From: Thermoplasmata archaeon
GTDB lineage: Archaea > Thermoplasmatota > E2 > UBA202 > DSCA01
NCBI GenBank assembly: GCA_021159125.1
Contig: JAGGSL010000156.1
Span: forward strand, 1-17,854
Length of the DNA: 17,854 bases
Direction of reading: 5' to 3'
Both the position numbers and the translations under genes were made by a program. Below the pieces are notes generated by a model. The model was not told where the DNA came from. It made no database searches and saw only the letters and a list, made by a program, of their open reading frames with translations. Below, piece by piece: positions 12,429 through 17,854 of the stretch (position 1 is the first letter of the stretch; the number at the start of each line of letters is the position of its first letter).

Positions 12429-13592
12429 ATGCTTCTCATAAAAGACGCGAGCGAAATTTTTTTGCCCGACGGAGTCCAAAAAAACGCATCCGTTCTTATT
12501 GAAGATGGCAGGATAAAGAAAATCGGGAAAAATCTTGAGGGGGAAGAAATCATAGATGCAAGGGGCAAAACGATTCTGCCTGGTTTTGTAGACTGCCATA
12601 CCCATGCAATTTTTGCAGGCTCACGGGAATTCGAGCTTGAGATGAAGCTGAACGGGGCAAGTTATGAGGATATTGCGAAAAAAGGAGGGGGCATAAATTA
12701 TACTGTCAGGAAGACGAGAGAGGCATCTTTCCAGCAGCTTTTTAACGAGTCAAAGAAAAGGCTTGACAGAATGCTTGAGTACGGGACAACGACAGCCGAG
12801 ATAAAAAGCGGATACGGGCTTAATCTTGAAAGTGAAATCAAAATTTTAAAGGTGGCAAATGAGCTAAACAGGAAACATGAGATTGACATAGTCCCAACAT
12901 TCCTTGGGGCCCATGCTGTCCCTCCCGAAATTGATAAAGATGAATATATCGGGCTAGTGATGGACGAAATGATTCCTGTTGTTGCAGAAAAAAAACTCGC
13001 GAAATTTTGCGATGTTTTCTGCGAAAACGGCTATTTCACGGTCGACGAATCGAGAAGGATATTGCAGGCGGGGAAGGAACATGGGATGACACCGAAAATA
13101 CATGCAGATGAATTTTCCTCGTGCGGGGGGGCGGGGCTGGCGGCGGAAATGAATGCGATAAGCGCCGACCATCTGCTCATGGCATCTGATGATGGAATTA
13201 AGAGAATGGCAACGGCAGGCGTAAATGCTGTCCTGCTCCCTGCTGTTCCGTTTTCCCTGATGCAGGAGAGATATGCGCCTGCCAGGAAAATGATGAAAGA
13301 GGGCGTGAGGGTGGCGCTTGCGACTGATTTGAATCCCAATTGCTGGACTGAAAATATGCAGTTTGTGATACAGCTCGCATGCTTCAAGATGGGCATGACG
13401 CCGAGAGAGGCGATAGAGGGGGCGACGATAAACGCTGCAAGGGCAGTGGGGATGGAAAACGAGGTGGGAAGCATAGAGGAAGGGAAAAAGGCCGATTTGG
13501 TTATAATTGATGCTCCCTCGCATGTTTTCATTCCGTATCATTTCGGTGTGAATCTGGTGGAGAAAGTGATAAAGAACGGAAAGGTAGTATGA
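12429..13592 (+). CDS. hutI: Imidazolonepropionase
   Basis: A 387-residue amidohydrolase that opens 4-imidazolone-5-propionate to N-formimino-glutamate, third step of histidine degradation. The metal and substrate motifs are in place: VDCHTHAIFAGSREFE (H57, H59, R66), EIKSGYGL (125-131), FLGAHAVP (158-165), KIHADEFSSCGGAGLA with H225 and E228, SADHLLM with H248, and LATDLNPN with D300. Length is about that of bacterial HutI (near 405). The ATG lies at leaderless distance from its TATA box. The stop overlaps the ATG of the PP-loop gene (ATGA). hutH and hutU are not in the window, so the pathway would need genes elsewhere. Histidine catabolism genes are known in Thermoplasma and some other archaea. 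Confidence 0.93.
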   Translation: MLLIKDASEIFLPDGVQKNASVLIEDGRIKKIGKNLEGEEIIDARGKTILPGFVDCHTHAIFAGSREFELEMKLNGASYEDIAKKGGGINYTVRKTREASFQQLFNESKKRLDRMLEYGTTTAEIKSGYGLNLESEIKILKVANELNRKHEIDIVPTFLGAHAVPPEIDKDEYIGLVMDEMIPVVAEKKLAKFCDVFCENGYFTVDESRRILQAGKEHGMTPKIHADEFSSCGGAGLAAEMNAISADHLLMASDDGIKRMATAGVNAVLLPAVPFSLMQERYAPARKMMKEGVRVALATDLNPNCWTENMQFVIQLACFKMGMTPREAIEGATINAARAVGMENEVGSIEEGKKADLVIIDAPSHVFIPYHFGVNLVEKVIKNGKVV

Positions 13593-14212
13593 AGGCTGTT
13601 TCTCTGCTTTCGGGAGGCATTGACTCGCCTGTCGCGCTTTACATAATGGCGAAGAAGGCGGATTGCGCGGCGCTCCACATGGACAATTCTCCTTTCGGGG
13701 GAGACGGCAAAAAAGTTGTTGAGCTGGTGGACCACATATCCGATAAAATCGGCAAAAAAATTGAGTTGTACAGCGTGCCGTTCGGGGAAATTGTGCAGAA
13801 GGAGATATATGAGAAATGCGAGGAACGTTACCGTTGCGTGATGTGCAAGCAGATGATGTACAGGGTTGCGGAAGAAATAGGCAGAAATGAAGGCGCGGAG
13901 ATTATAGTTACGGGGGAAAACCTGGGGCAGGTGGCATCGCAGACCCTGCAGAATCTGATGGTGCTCGAGAAAAGCGTATCCATGCCGGTGGTAAGGCCGC
14001 TTATAGGGCTTGATAAGGAGGAAATCATAGATATCGCAAAAAGAATAGGCACTTATGAGCTATCGATAAAAAAGTCAAAGCCATGCACTCTTGTCCCGTC
14101 AAAACCTGCGACATCAGCCACCTTAGAAAGCATAAAAAAGGAAGAGGAGAAAATGGGCGCGGCTGATATTGTAAGGAAGGCGGTCAGAGAGGCAAGGATA
14201 GAGAAACTTTAA
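13589..14212 (+). CDS. ThiI-like PP-loop thiolation enzyme lacking the THUMP domain
   Basis: A 207-residue ATP-pyrophosphatase. The PP-loop is LSGGIDSPVA (7-16). TGENLGQVASQTLQNL (108-123) and PVVRPLIGLDKEEIIDIAKRIGTYE are the ThiI AANH-domain signatures. C83 and C86 (CVMC) and C166 (KPCTLVP) are candidate thiolation or cluster ligands. ThiI normally carries N-terminal ferredoxin-like and THUMP RNA-binding domains; both are absent, and the gene starts directly at the PP-loop. It may work with a separate THUMP protein on U8 of tRNA or in another sulfur transfer. Start ATG 13589 overlaps the hutI stop, so translation is coupled. tRNA-Val follows 32 nt downstream. Confidence 0.82.
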   Translation: MKAVSLLSGGIDSPVALYIMAKKADCAALHMDNSPFGGDGKKVVELVDHISDKIGKKIELYSVPFGEIVQKEIYEKCEERYRCVMCKQMMYRVAEEIGRNEGAEIIVTGENLGQVASQTLQNLMVLEKSVSMPVVRPLIGLDKEEIIDIAKRIGTYELSIKKSKPCTLVPSKPATSATLESIKKEEEKMGAADIVRKAVREARIEKL

Positions 14213-14218
14213 AAAATG
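14207..14218 (+). promoter_or_regulatory. Candidate TATA box of tRNA-Val
   Basis: CTTTAAAAAATG spans the end of the PP-loop gene and lies about 32 nt before the tRNA, allowing a short leader. Confidence 0.35.
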
Positions 14219-14244
14219 CATCCATATTCTTATCGGCAAGCAAC

Positions 14245-14318
14245 GGGCCCTTGGTCTAGCTGGTTATGACGTCGCCTTGACATGGCGGAGGTCCTGGGTT
14301 CAAATCCCAGAGGGCCCA
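14245..14318 (+). tRNA. tRNA-Val (anticodon GAC)
   Basis: Acceptor stem GGGCCCT (14245-14251) pairs with AGGGCCC (14311-14317), discriminator A14318. Anticodon stem TCGCC/GGCGG (closing T-G wobble) around loop TTGACAT gives GAC (Val, reads GUC/GUU). T arm CTGGG-TTCAAAT-CCCAG. 74 nt, no intron, no encoded CCA. T8 is present. A T5 run (14320-14324) just after it can end transcription. Confidence 0.94.
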
Positions 14319-14437
14319 CTTTTTACGTATAATGATATACATTCGTCTTTTTAATCTGTGAAGGCAGACATATCGATGTCCACATTCGGGTTTGTGGCAA
14401 TTACATCAATATTAACGCTTTTCGTAAGATCTATATC

Positions 14438-14965
14438 ATGCTAAAAGTTAGTAGAAAGATGAAAATAAAAAGTGCAGCAGTAGCGTTTCTGTTGATTATC
14501 GGGGCGTTGATAAGTGTAGCTACTGAAGACCGGGCTTTTGTTTGTAAGGGGACAGAAGGCAATATTAACGTTTCTGCTTCCTCCTTCCATATAATGCCTA
14601 TACTCTGGGGGGAGATGGATGCACAGGTGGATAAACCTGTTGTTCAAATCGAAAGGTATGGCAGCGAAATAGAGGGGGTAAATATCACATACCAGCCGTA
14701 TTTTATTCAATTTTTTCCAGTCATGGTAAACGTATCAGTCGTTCGTGCCCCCTCATGGCTAGAGACAGTTCCCAGTGTAAAGGAATTTATCATCCAGCGG
14801 GGAGAAACAAGAACTATCAATATTGTTCTTGCTGTAAACGAAGATGTTGATAATGGGACAAACGGTCTTGTGATGCTCGAGATTTGTGGGCGAAATCTCA
14901 TCCTGCCATCACTTCTGGACATAGCTCCTGCCCGTATATCTTTTGCAGTCGTCAAGGTACCATAG
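14438..14965 (+). CDS. Small secreted protein, unknown function
   Basis: A 175-residue protein with an N-terminal signal sequence (basic MLKVSRKMKIK, then hydrophobic AAVAFLLIIGALISVA at about 13-28). The mature part is beta-rich, with alternating hydrophobics such as VVQIERYG, NITYQPYFIQFFPVMVNVSVV and EFIIQRGETRTINIVLAV. It has the feel of one or two immunoglobulin-like sandwiches, with N-x-S/T sites in NVSAS, NITY and NVSVV. There is no C-terminal anchor, so it is released or lipid-free, unless the signal helix is retained. ATG 14459 is an alternative start, but ATG 14438 sits 26 nt from an A/T-rich element. I do not recognise the family. Confidence 0.65.
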   Translation: MLKVSRKMKIKSAAVAFLLIIGALISVATEDRAFVCKGTEGNINVSASSFHIMPILWGEMDAQVDKPVVQIERYGSEIEGVNITYQPYFIQFFPVMVNVSVVRAPSWLETVPSVKEFIIQRGETRTINIVLAVNEDVDNGTNGLVMLEICGRNLILPSLLDIAPARISFAVVKVP

Positions 14966-15003
14966 CCAACAGAACCCGCAGGATGCATAGGTGAAAGCAA
15001 CAA

Positions 15004-15012
15004 TTTTATAAA
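15004..15012 (+). promoter_or_regulatory. TATA box of the second small secreted protein
   Basis: TTTTATAAA centred 40 nt before ATG 15048, predicting a leader of about 13 nt that just contains the Shine-Dalgarno site. Confidence 0.55.
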
Positions 15013-15037
15013 TTCCTTCAACATTTATTGCATAGTT

Positions 15038-15044
15038 GGGAGAT
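15038..15044 (+). promoter_or_regulatory. Shine-Dalgarno site deciding the start at 15048
   Basis: GGGAGAT lies 3 nt before ATG 15048 and overlaps an in-frame TTG at 15036, so the ATG is preferred. Confidence 0.5.
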
Positions 15045-15047
15045 AAA

Positions 15048-15467
15048 ATGAGAAGAATAATTATTGGCGGGGTGGTGGCGATGGTGGTTTTAATGGGCTC
15101 ATTGCCCCAGATTGGAGAGGGCATGCATAAAACCGAGAAAAATCTTGACGGTGTCAGCATTTCCTGGGAAGGTGGATTTGGAGTGCAACTGGTAATCACC
15201 AATAACAACAACTACTCCATATACAACGTTTCACTGGACAGCATATCAATCAGCGGTTTTGTAATCAGCAGTCTTTGGGGTAATGCAGGAATGACGATTG
15301 CCGAGATGCCTCCGGAAACGAGCATTTCCTTCGGGAGTTTGATGATTGGTGTCGGCCCTGTTGCAATCGCAGCGCAAATCTCATACGATGAGCAGGGAGA
15401 GCATGTTGTGAGGGAAGCGATAGGAAATTTCTTCTTCCTTGGCATGCTGGTTTTGCCGGTGCGATAG
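15048..15467 (+). CDS. Secreted single-domain beta-sandwich protein
   Basis: A 139-residue protein with a signal sequence (MRRIIIGGVVAMVVLMGSLPQIGEG). One domain follows: VSISWEGGFGVQLVITNNNNYSIYNVSLDSISISG, then MPPETSISFGSLMIGVGPVAIAAQISYDEQG, ending with a hydrophobic stretch EAIGNFFFLGMLVLPVR. This order (G-x-x-V-x-I-T-N, a PP-E-T-S-I-S-F turn, a G-x-GPVAI strand, a final hydrophobic strand) is a recurring Ig-like module in archaeal secreted proteins of unknown role. The gene has its own TATA box and a Shine-Dalgarno site. It follows another small secreted protein gene by 82 nt and may be functionally paired with it, though promoters are separate. Confidence 0.68.
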   Translation: MRRIIIGGVVAMVVLMGSLPQIGEGMHKTEKNLDGVSISWEGGFGVQLVITNNNNYSIYNVSLDSISISGFVISSLWGNAGMTIAEMPPETSISFGSLMIGVGPVAIAAQISYDEQGEHVVREAIGNFFFLGMLVLPVR

Positions 15468-15486
15468 ATGGTCCATTGCAATATGG

Positions 15487-15495
15487 TTAAATAAA
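15487..15495 (+). promoter_or_regulatory. TATA box of the HAD phosphatase gene
   Basis: TTAAATAAA centred about 24-25 nt before ATG 15515, giving a leaderless mRNA. Confidence 0.5.
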
Positions 15496-15514
15496 TGCCG
15501 CACATCTCCTTTCC

Positions 15515-16141
15515 ATGTCTCGCTATAAACTTGTTGCATTTGATATGGACGGCGTTCTGGTAGAGATGAAAAGCTCATGGAGGTACATTCATGAATGTTT
15601 TGGCACAGATAACAGTGAGACGAGAAAGGCATATCTGAACGGTGAGATCAGCAGTCAGGAATACATGGATAAGGACATTGCCATGTGGAAAAGCATCGGC
15701 AAAACGGTGCATGACATAGAGGCTGTTTTTGAAAACGTGCCCGTAATGAAAGGCGCCCATGAATGCATGCATGCACTCAAAGCAGAGGGGATAGAAACAG
15801 CGATTGTTTCCGGTGGGCTTGGCATACTTGCGAGAAGAATTGCCGGAGAGATGGGCATGGATTATGTTATCGCGAATGAGATAAACGAAAATATGGAAAA
15901 GGGCATACTGAACGTATCGCCCAAAAACAAGGACATTCCTTTAAAAAATCTCGCGCGAAAGCTTCGCGTTGAAAAAGAGGAGATTGCATCGGTCGGCAAT
16001 TCAAAGTATGATGTAAAAATGTTTAAGGTGAGCGGCATGGGCATTGCCTTCAATCCGTGCGATGATATCGTTGTAGCTGACGCGGATGTTGTAATAAAAG
16101 AGAAAGATTTATCCCTTATCCTGCCTTACATCTTAGAATGA
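15515..16141 (+). CDS. HAD-superfamily phosphatase, SerB-like
   Basis: A 208-residue cytoplasmic hydrolase. Motif I is AFDMDGVLVE with nucleophile D10 and acid D12. A helical cap covers about residues 20-75. Motif II is AIVSGGLG (S99). Motif III lysine is probably in SPKNKDIPLK (136-144). Motif IV is SVGNSKYDVKMF, where the usual GDS/GDG reads GNS, leaving D166 as the main acidic residue. Layout and length fit the archaeal phosphoserine-phosphatase-like subfamily IB, so serine synthesis is possible, but other phosphomonoesters cannot be excluded. It is the first gene of a unit with the DUF1614 gene, whose ATG overlaps this stop. Confidence 0.83.
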   Translation: MSRYKLVAFDMDGVLVEMKSSWRYIHECFGTDNSETRKAYLNGEISSQEYMDKDIAMWKSIGKTVHDIEAVFENVPVMKGAHECMHALKAEGIETAIVSGGLGILARRIAGEMGMDYVIANEINENMEKGILNVSPKNKDIPLKNLARKLRVEKEEIASVGNSKYDVKMFKVSGMGIAFNPCDDIVVADADVVIKEKDLSLILPYILE

Positions 16142-16752
16142 TGGCTTTCGGGCTGCTGGTATTATTCATAGTGGGGCTTGCTTTTTACATACTATATTCC
16201 ATATTTTACAGTGCTTTTGTTGAGGTGGGATTTTCAAGATGGGAGGCAACCTTCATCGTATTCGGTTCCATTGTTTTCGGGCTGATAGATTTGCCCCTCT
16301 TCATTTACCACAACTGGATTATTGCCATAAACATAGGTGGAGCTCTCATTCCGATTTTAATCAGCATTTATCTGATGGCAAAGAAGAGATTTGCAGTGAG
16401 CGCCCTGGTGGGCATAATAATCGTTGCATTTTTCACTTACAATGTTACTGAAGTCACTGCCGCAGGCATCTCATCCTCATTCCCGTTCTGGCTTTTGCCA
16501 CCTGCTGTTGCAAGCCTCTTCTCTCTTTTAGCATCATATAAAAAACCGAAGAAGGCTGCGCCTCTTGCATATGTCACGGGCACGCTCGGAGTGCTGGTGG
16601 GCGCTGATTTTTTTCACCTTCCGGAATTGCTTCAGACACATCTGAGCCATGCCGTGGAAGCTTCGATAGGTGGAGCGGCAATATTTGACATGGTTTTCCT
16701 TGCAGGCATAATAGCGGTGCTGATAGATTCGCTGTTCATATTGAAAAAGTGA
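16138..16752 (+). CDS. DUF1614 integral membrane protein
   Basis: A 204-residue multi-spanning membrane protein, about six helices. Family marks are AINIGGALIPILISIYLM (about 63-80), FWLLPPAVASLFSLLA (about 121-136), APLAYVTGTLGVLVGADFFHLPEL (about 145-168) and SIGGAAIFDMVFLAGIIAVLI (about 176-196). These glycine-rich segments are what I recognise as DUF1614; its biochemical role is not known. Two consecutive ATGs (16138 and 16141) overlap the HAD stop, so translation is coupled and the membrane protein may act with the phosphatase. There is no signal peptide beyond the first helix. Confidence 0.78.
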   Translation: MMAFGLLVLFIVGLAFYILYSIFYSAFVEVGFSRWEATFIVFGSIVFGLIDLPLFIYHNWIIAINIGGALIPILISIYLMAKKRFAVSALVGIIIVAFFTYNVTEVTAAGISSSFPFWLLPPAVASLFSLLASYKKPKKAAPLAYVTGTLGVLVGADFFHLPELLQTHLSHAVEASIGGAAIFDMVFLAGIIAVLIDSLFILKK

Positions 16753-16764
16753 CGGGCATAAAGA

Positions 16765-16772
16765 TTTATTAA
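16765..16772 (+). promoter_or_regulatory. TATA box of the MTH1187-type gene
   Basis: TTTATTAA centred about 24 nt before ATG 16792, which favours that start over the upstream in-frame ATGs at 16777 and 16786. Confidence 0.5.
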
Positions 16773-16791
16773 TGGAATGGATTTTATGGCT

Positions 16792-17094
16792 ATGATACTT
16801 GCGGAGTTGACGATTTTCCCGACATCTGAGGGCGTTTCGGTTAGCAGATATGTGAAAGAAGCAGTAAAAGCTCTGGAGGAAACGGGGCTGAAATGCGAGA
16901 GCGGGGCAATGTCGACCACTATCGAAGCGCCGGATCTGAAAAGCATATTCGATGCAGTTGAAAGAGCCCATGAGGCAATTGTTAAAATGGGGGCAAAGCG
17001 TATTCATATAGACCTGCATGTTGACCATCGCCTTGACAAGGATGCGACCATTGAATCGAAACTGAAGGCAATAGGAAAGGGGAAAAATGAATGA
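16792..17094 (+). CDS. MTH1187-family thiamine-binding-type protein
   Basis: A 100-residue protein from MILAELTIFPTSEGVSVSRYVKEA. It has the ferredoxin-like alpha/beta fold of the MTH1187/YkoF-related family (Pfam Thiamine_BP): strand ILAELTIFP, helix SVSRYVKEAVKALEE, strand LKCESGAMSTTIEAPDL, helix SIFDAVERAHEAIVKMG and strand RIHIDLHVDHRLDK. Homologues form tetramers and bind thiamine-like ligands; the physiological role is unclear. Three in-frame ATGs exist (16777, 16786, 16792). The last matches the family start and the TATA spacing. The 3' end overlaps the RFC gene by 8 nt. Confidence 0.87.
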   Translation: MILAELTIFPTSEGVSVSRYVKEAVKALEETGLKCESGAMSTTIEAPDLKSIFDAVERAHEAIVKMGAKRIHIDLHVDHRLDKDATIESKLKAIGKGKNE

Positions 17095-17854
17095 TTTGTG
17101 GATAGAAAAATACCGCCCTTCAAAGCTTGAAGAGGTTGTCGGGCAGCAGGGCATTGTTGATAGTTTGAAAGCTTACGCAAGCTCGAGAAGCATTCCTCAT
17201 CTGCTTTTTGCAGGTCCTGCGGGAACAGGAAAAACAACATGCGCCATAGCGCTCGCCAAGGAAATATTCGGAGATACATGGAGAGAAAATTTTGAAGAGC
17301 TCAATGCAAGCGATGAGAGGGGCATAGAAATCGTGAGGGGAAAAATCAAAAATTTTGCAAGGACAGCGCCTCTCGGTGATGCGTCCTTCAAGATCATTTT
17401 TCTGGATGAGGCAGATTCCCTCACGCCAGATGCGCAGGCAGCTTTGAGAAGAACAATGGAAAGATATGCGCGCATATGCCGCTTCATTCTGTCATGCAAT
17501 TATTCTTCCAAGATAATAGAGCCCATACAGTCAAGATGTGCTGTCTTCCGTTTCTCGACGATAAGCGAGGAGGACATGATGGGCTACCTGAACAAAATTG
17601 CAGCTGCCGAAGGTCTTGAAATCACGGATGACGGGATGAAAGCGCTCATGTATGTTGCGAGGGGAGATCTGCGGAAGGCAATAAATGCTTTACAGACCTC
17701 CGCCACCCTGTCAAAAAGAATAGATGCTGAAATCATCTATCGGACGACAGCCACGGCAAAGCCGGAGGAGGCAAAGAAACTTATGGAGACAGCGCTGAGG
17801 GGAAATTTCCTGGCAGCAAGGGAAATTCTTGACAGAATGCTTATAGAATACGGG
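17087..17854 (+). CDS. rfcS: Replication factor C small subunit (partial, 3' end outside window)
   Basis: The first 256 residues of the clamp-loader AAA+ ATPase that loads PCNA at primer ends. It starts MNDLWIEKYRPSKLEEVVGQ, the standard RFC opening. Walker A is GPAGTGKT (43-50), Walker B is FLDEAD (105-110), sensor 1 is in FILSCNYSSK (133-142), and the SRC arginine-finger motif is at 149-151. ARGDLRKAINALQ marks sensor 2. The full protein is usually about 320 residues, so the missing part is the C-terminal collar. ATG 17087 overlaps the upstream gene by 8 nt, and AGGGG precedes it by a few bases, so it is expressed from the same unit. Confidence 0.96.
   Translation, partial: MNDLWIEKYRPSKLEEVVGQQGIVDSLKAYASSRSIPHLLFAGPAGTGKTTCAIALAKEIFGDTWRENFEELNASDERGIEIVRGKIKNFARTAPLGDASFKIIFLDEADSLTPDAQAALRRTMERYARICRFILSCNYSSKIIEPIQSRCAVFRFSTISEEDMMGYLNKIAAAEGLEITDDGMKALMYVARGDLRKAINALQTSATLSKRIDAEIIYRTTATAKPEEAKKLMETALRGNFLAAREILDRMLIEYG

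Noticed and set aside
12954..13541. 195- and 166-codon minus-strand frames opposite hutI
   Set aside because: Antisense shadows; HutI motifs are continuous on the plus strand.
14351..14437. Minus-strand 28-codon stretch (ending in VDIDMSAFTD) upstream of the first secreted protein
   Set aside because: It looks protein-like but has no start codon and covers the promoter of the plus-strand gene; chance is likely.
1..17854. CRISPR array, insertion sequence, prophage or replication-origin repeats
   Set aside because: No regularly spaced repeats, transposase or integrase genes, or origin-type repeat clusters were seen; the RFC gene alone does not mark an origin.

Overview
This is a euryarchaeal chromosome segment. 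The evidence is: an archaeal Sm protein beside eL37, GatD (a subunit of the archaea-specific GatDE amidotransferase), a bulge-helix-bulge tRNA intron, an RFC small subunit, a PGF-CTERM-type surface protein, an MTH1187-family protein, and TATA boxes about 26 nt upstream of most start codons. A Thermoplasmatota-type lineage would fit (hutI, many leaderless genes), but the sequence alone does not prove it.

Layout. 1-150: tail of a pilin-like secreted protein, then a T-rich terminator. 250-1660: an AT-rich toxin-antitoxin patch with an intact vapB whose vapC is cut off after a few codons, a hicB-hicA pair, and a complete vapB-vapC pair. Each has its own TATA box and a different inverted repeat. 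1781-3550: a housekeeping operon lsm, rpl37e, purF with ATGA overlap at the last junction. 3707-5917 (minus): RND/MMPL-type exporter. 6144-7292 (minus): PKD-domain surface protein with a PGF-CTERM-like anchor, 9 nt downstream of gatD (7302-8609, minus). Divergent from gatD are tRNA-Gln and an intron-containing tRNA-Glu. Next come a 57-residue membrane protein facing, tail to tail, a winged-helix regulator with a possible coupled 35-residue ORF. Then a secreted BPL_N/GATase-like protein is divergent from a B12-binding-type radical SAM protein, with a perfect 21-bp palindrome between them. After that: hutI overlapping a THUMP-less ThiI-like PP-loop protein, tRNA-Val, two small secreted proteins, a SerB-like HAD phosphatase overlapping a DUF1614 membrane protein, an MTH1187-type thiamine-binding protein, and the first 256 codons of the RFC small subunit.

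How the genes work together. GatD helps convert Glu-tRNA(Gln) to Gln-tRNA(Gln), and tRNA-Gln and tRNA-Glu lie just across its promoter. lsm/rpl37e/purF join RNA metabolism, ribosome and purine synthesis in a known archaeal arrangement. A surface/secretion theme recurs (pilin tail, RND exporter, PKD protein, BPL_N protein, two small secreted proteins).

I see no convincing new defence system, CRISPR array, prophage or intact insertion sequence. The points most worth a second look are the truncated toxin locus, the palindrome-controlled radical SAM/BPL_N pair, the tRNA-Gln/Glu-gatD cluster, the coupled small ORF after the regulator, and the leaderless promoter pattern.
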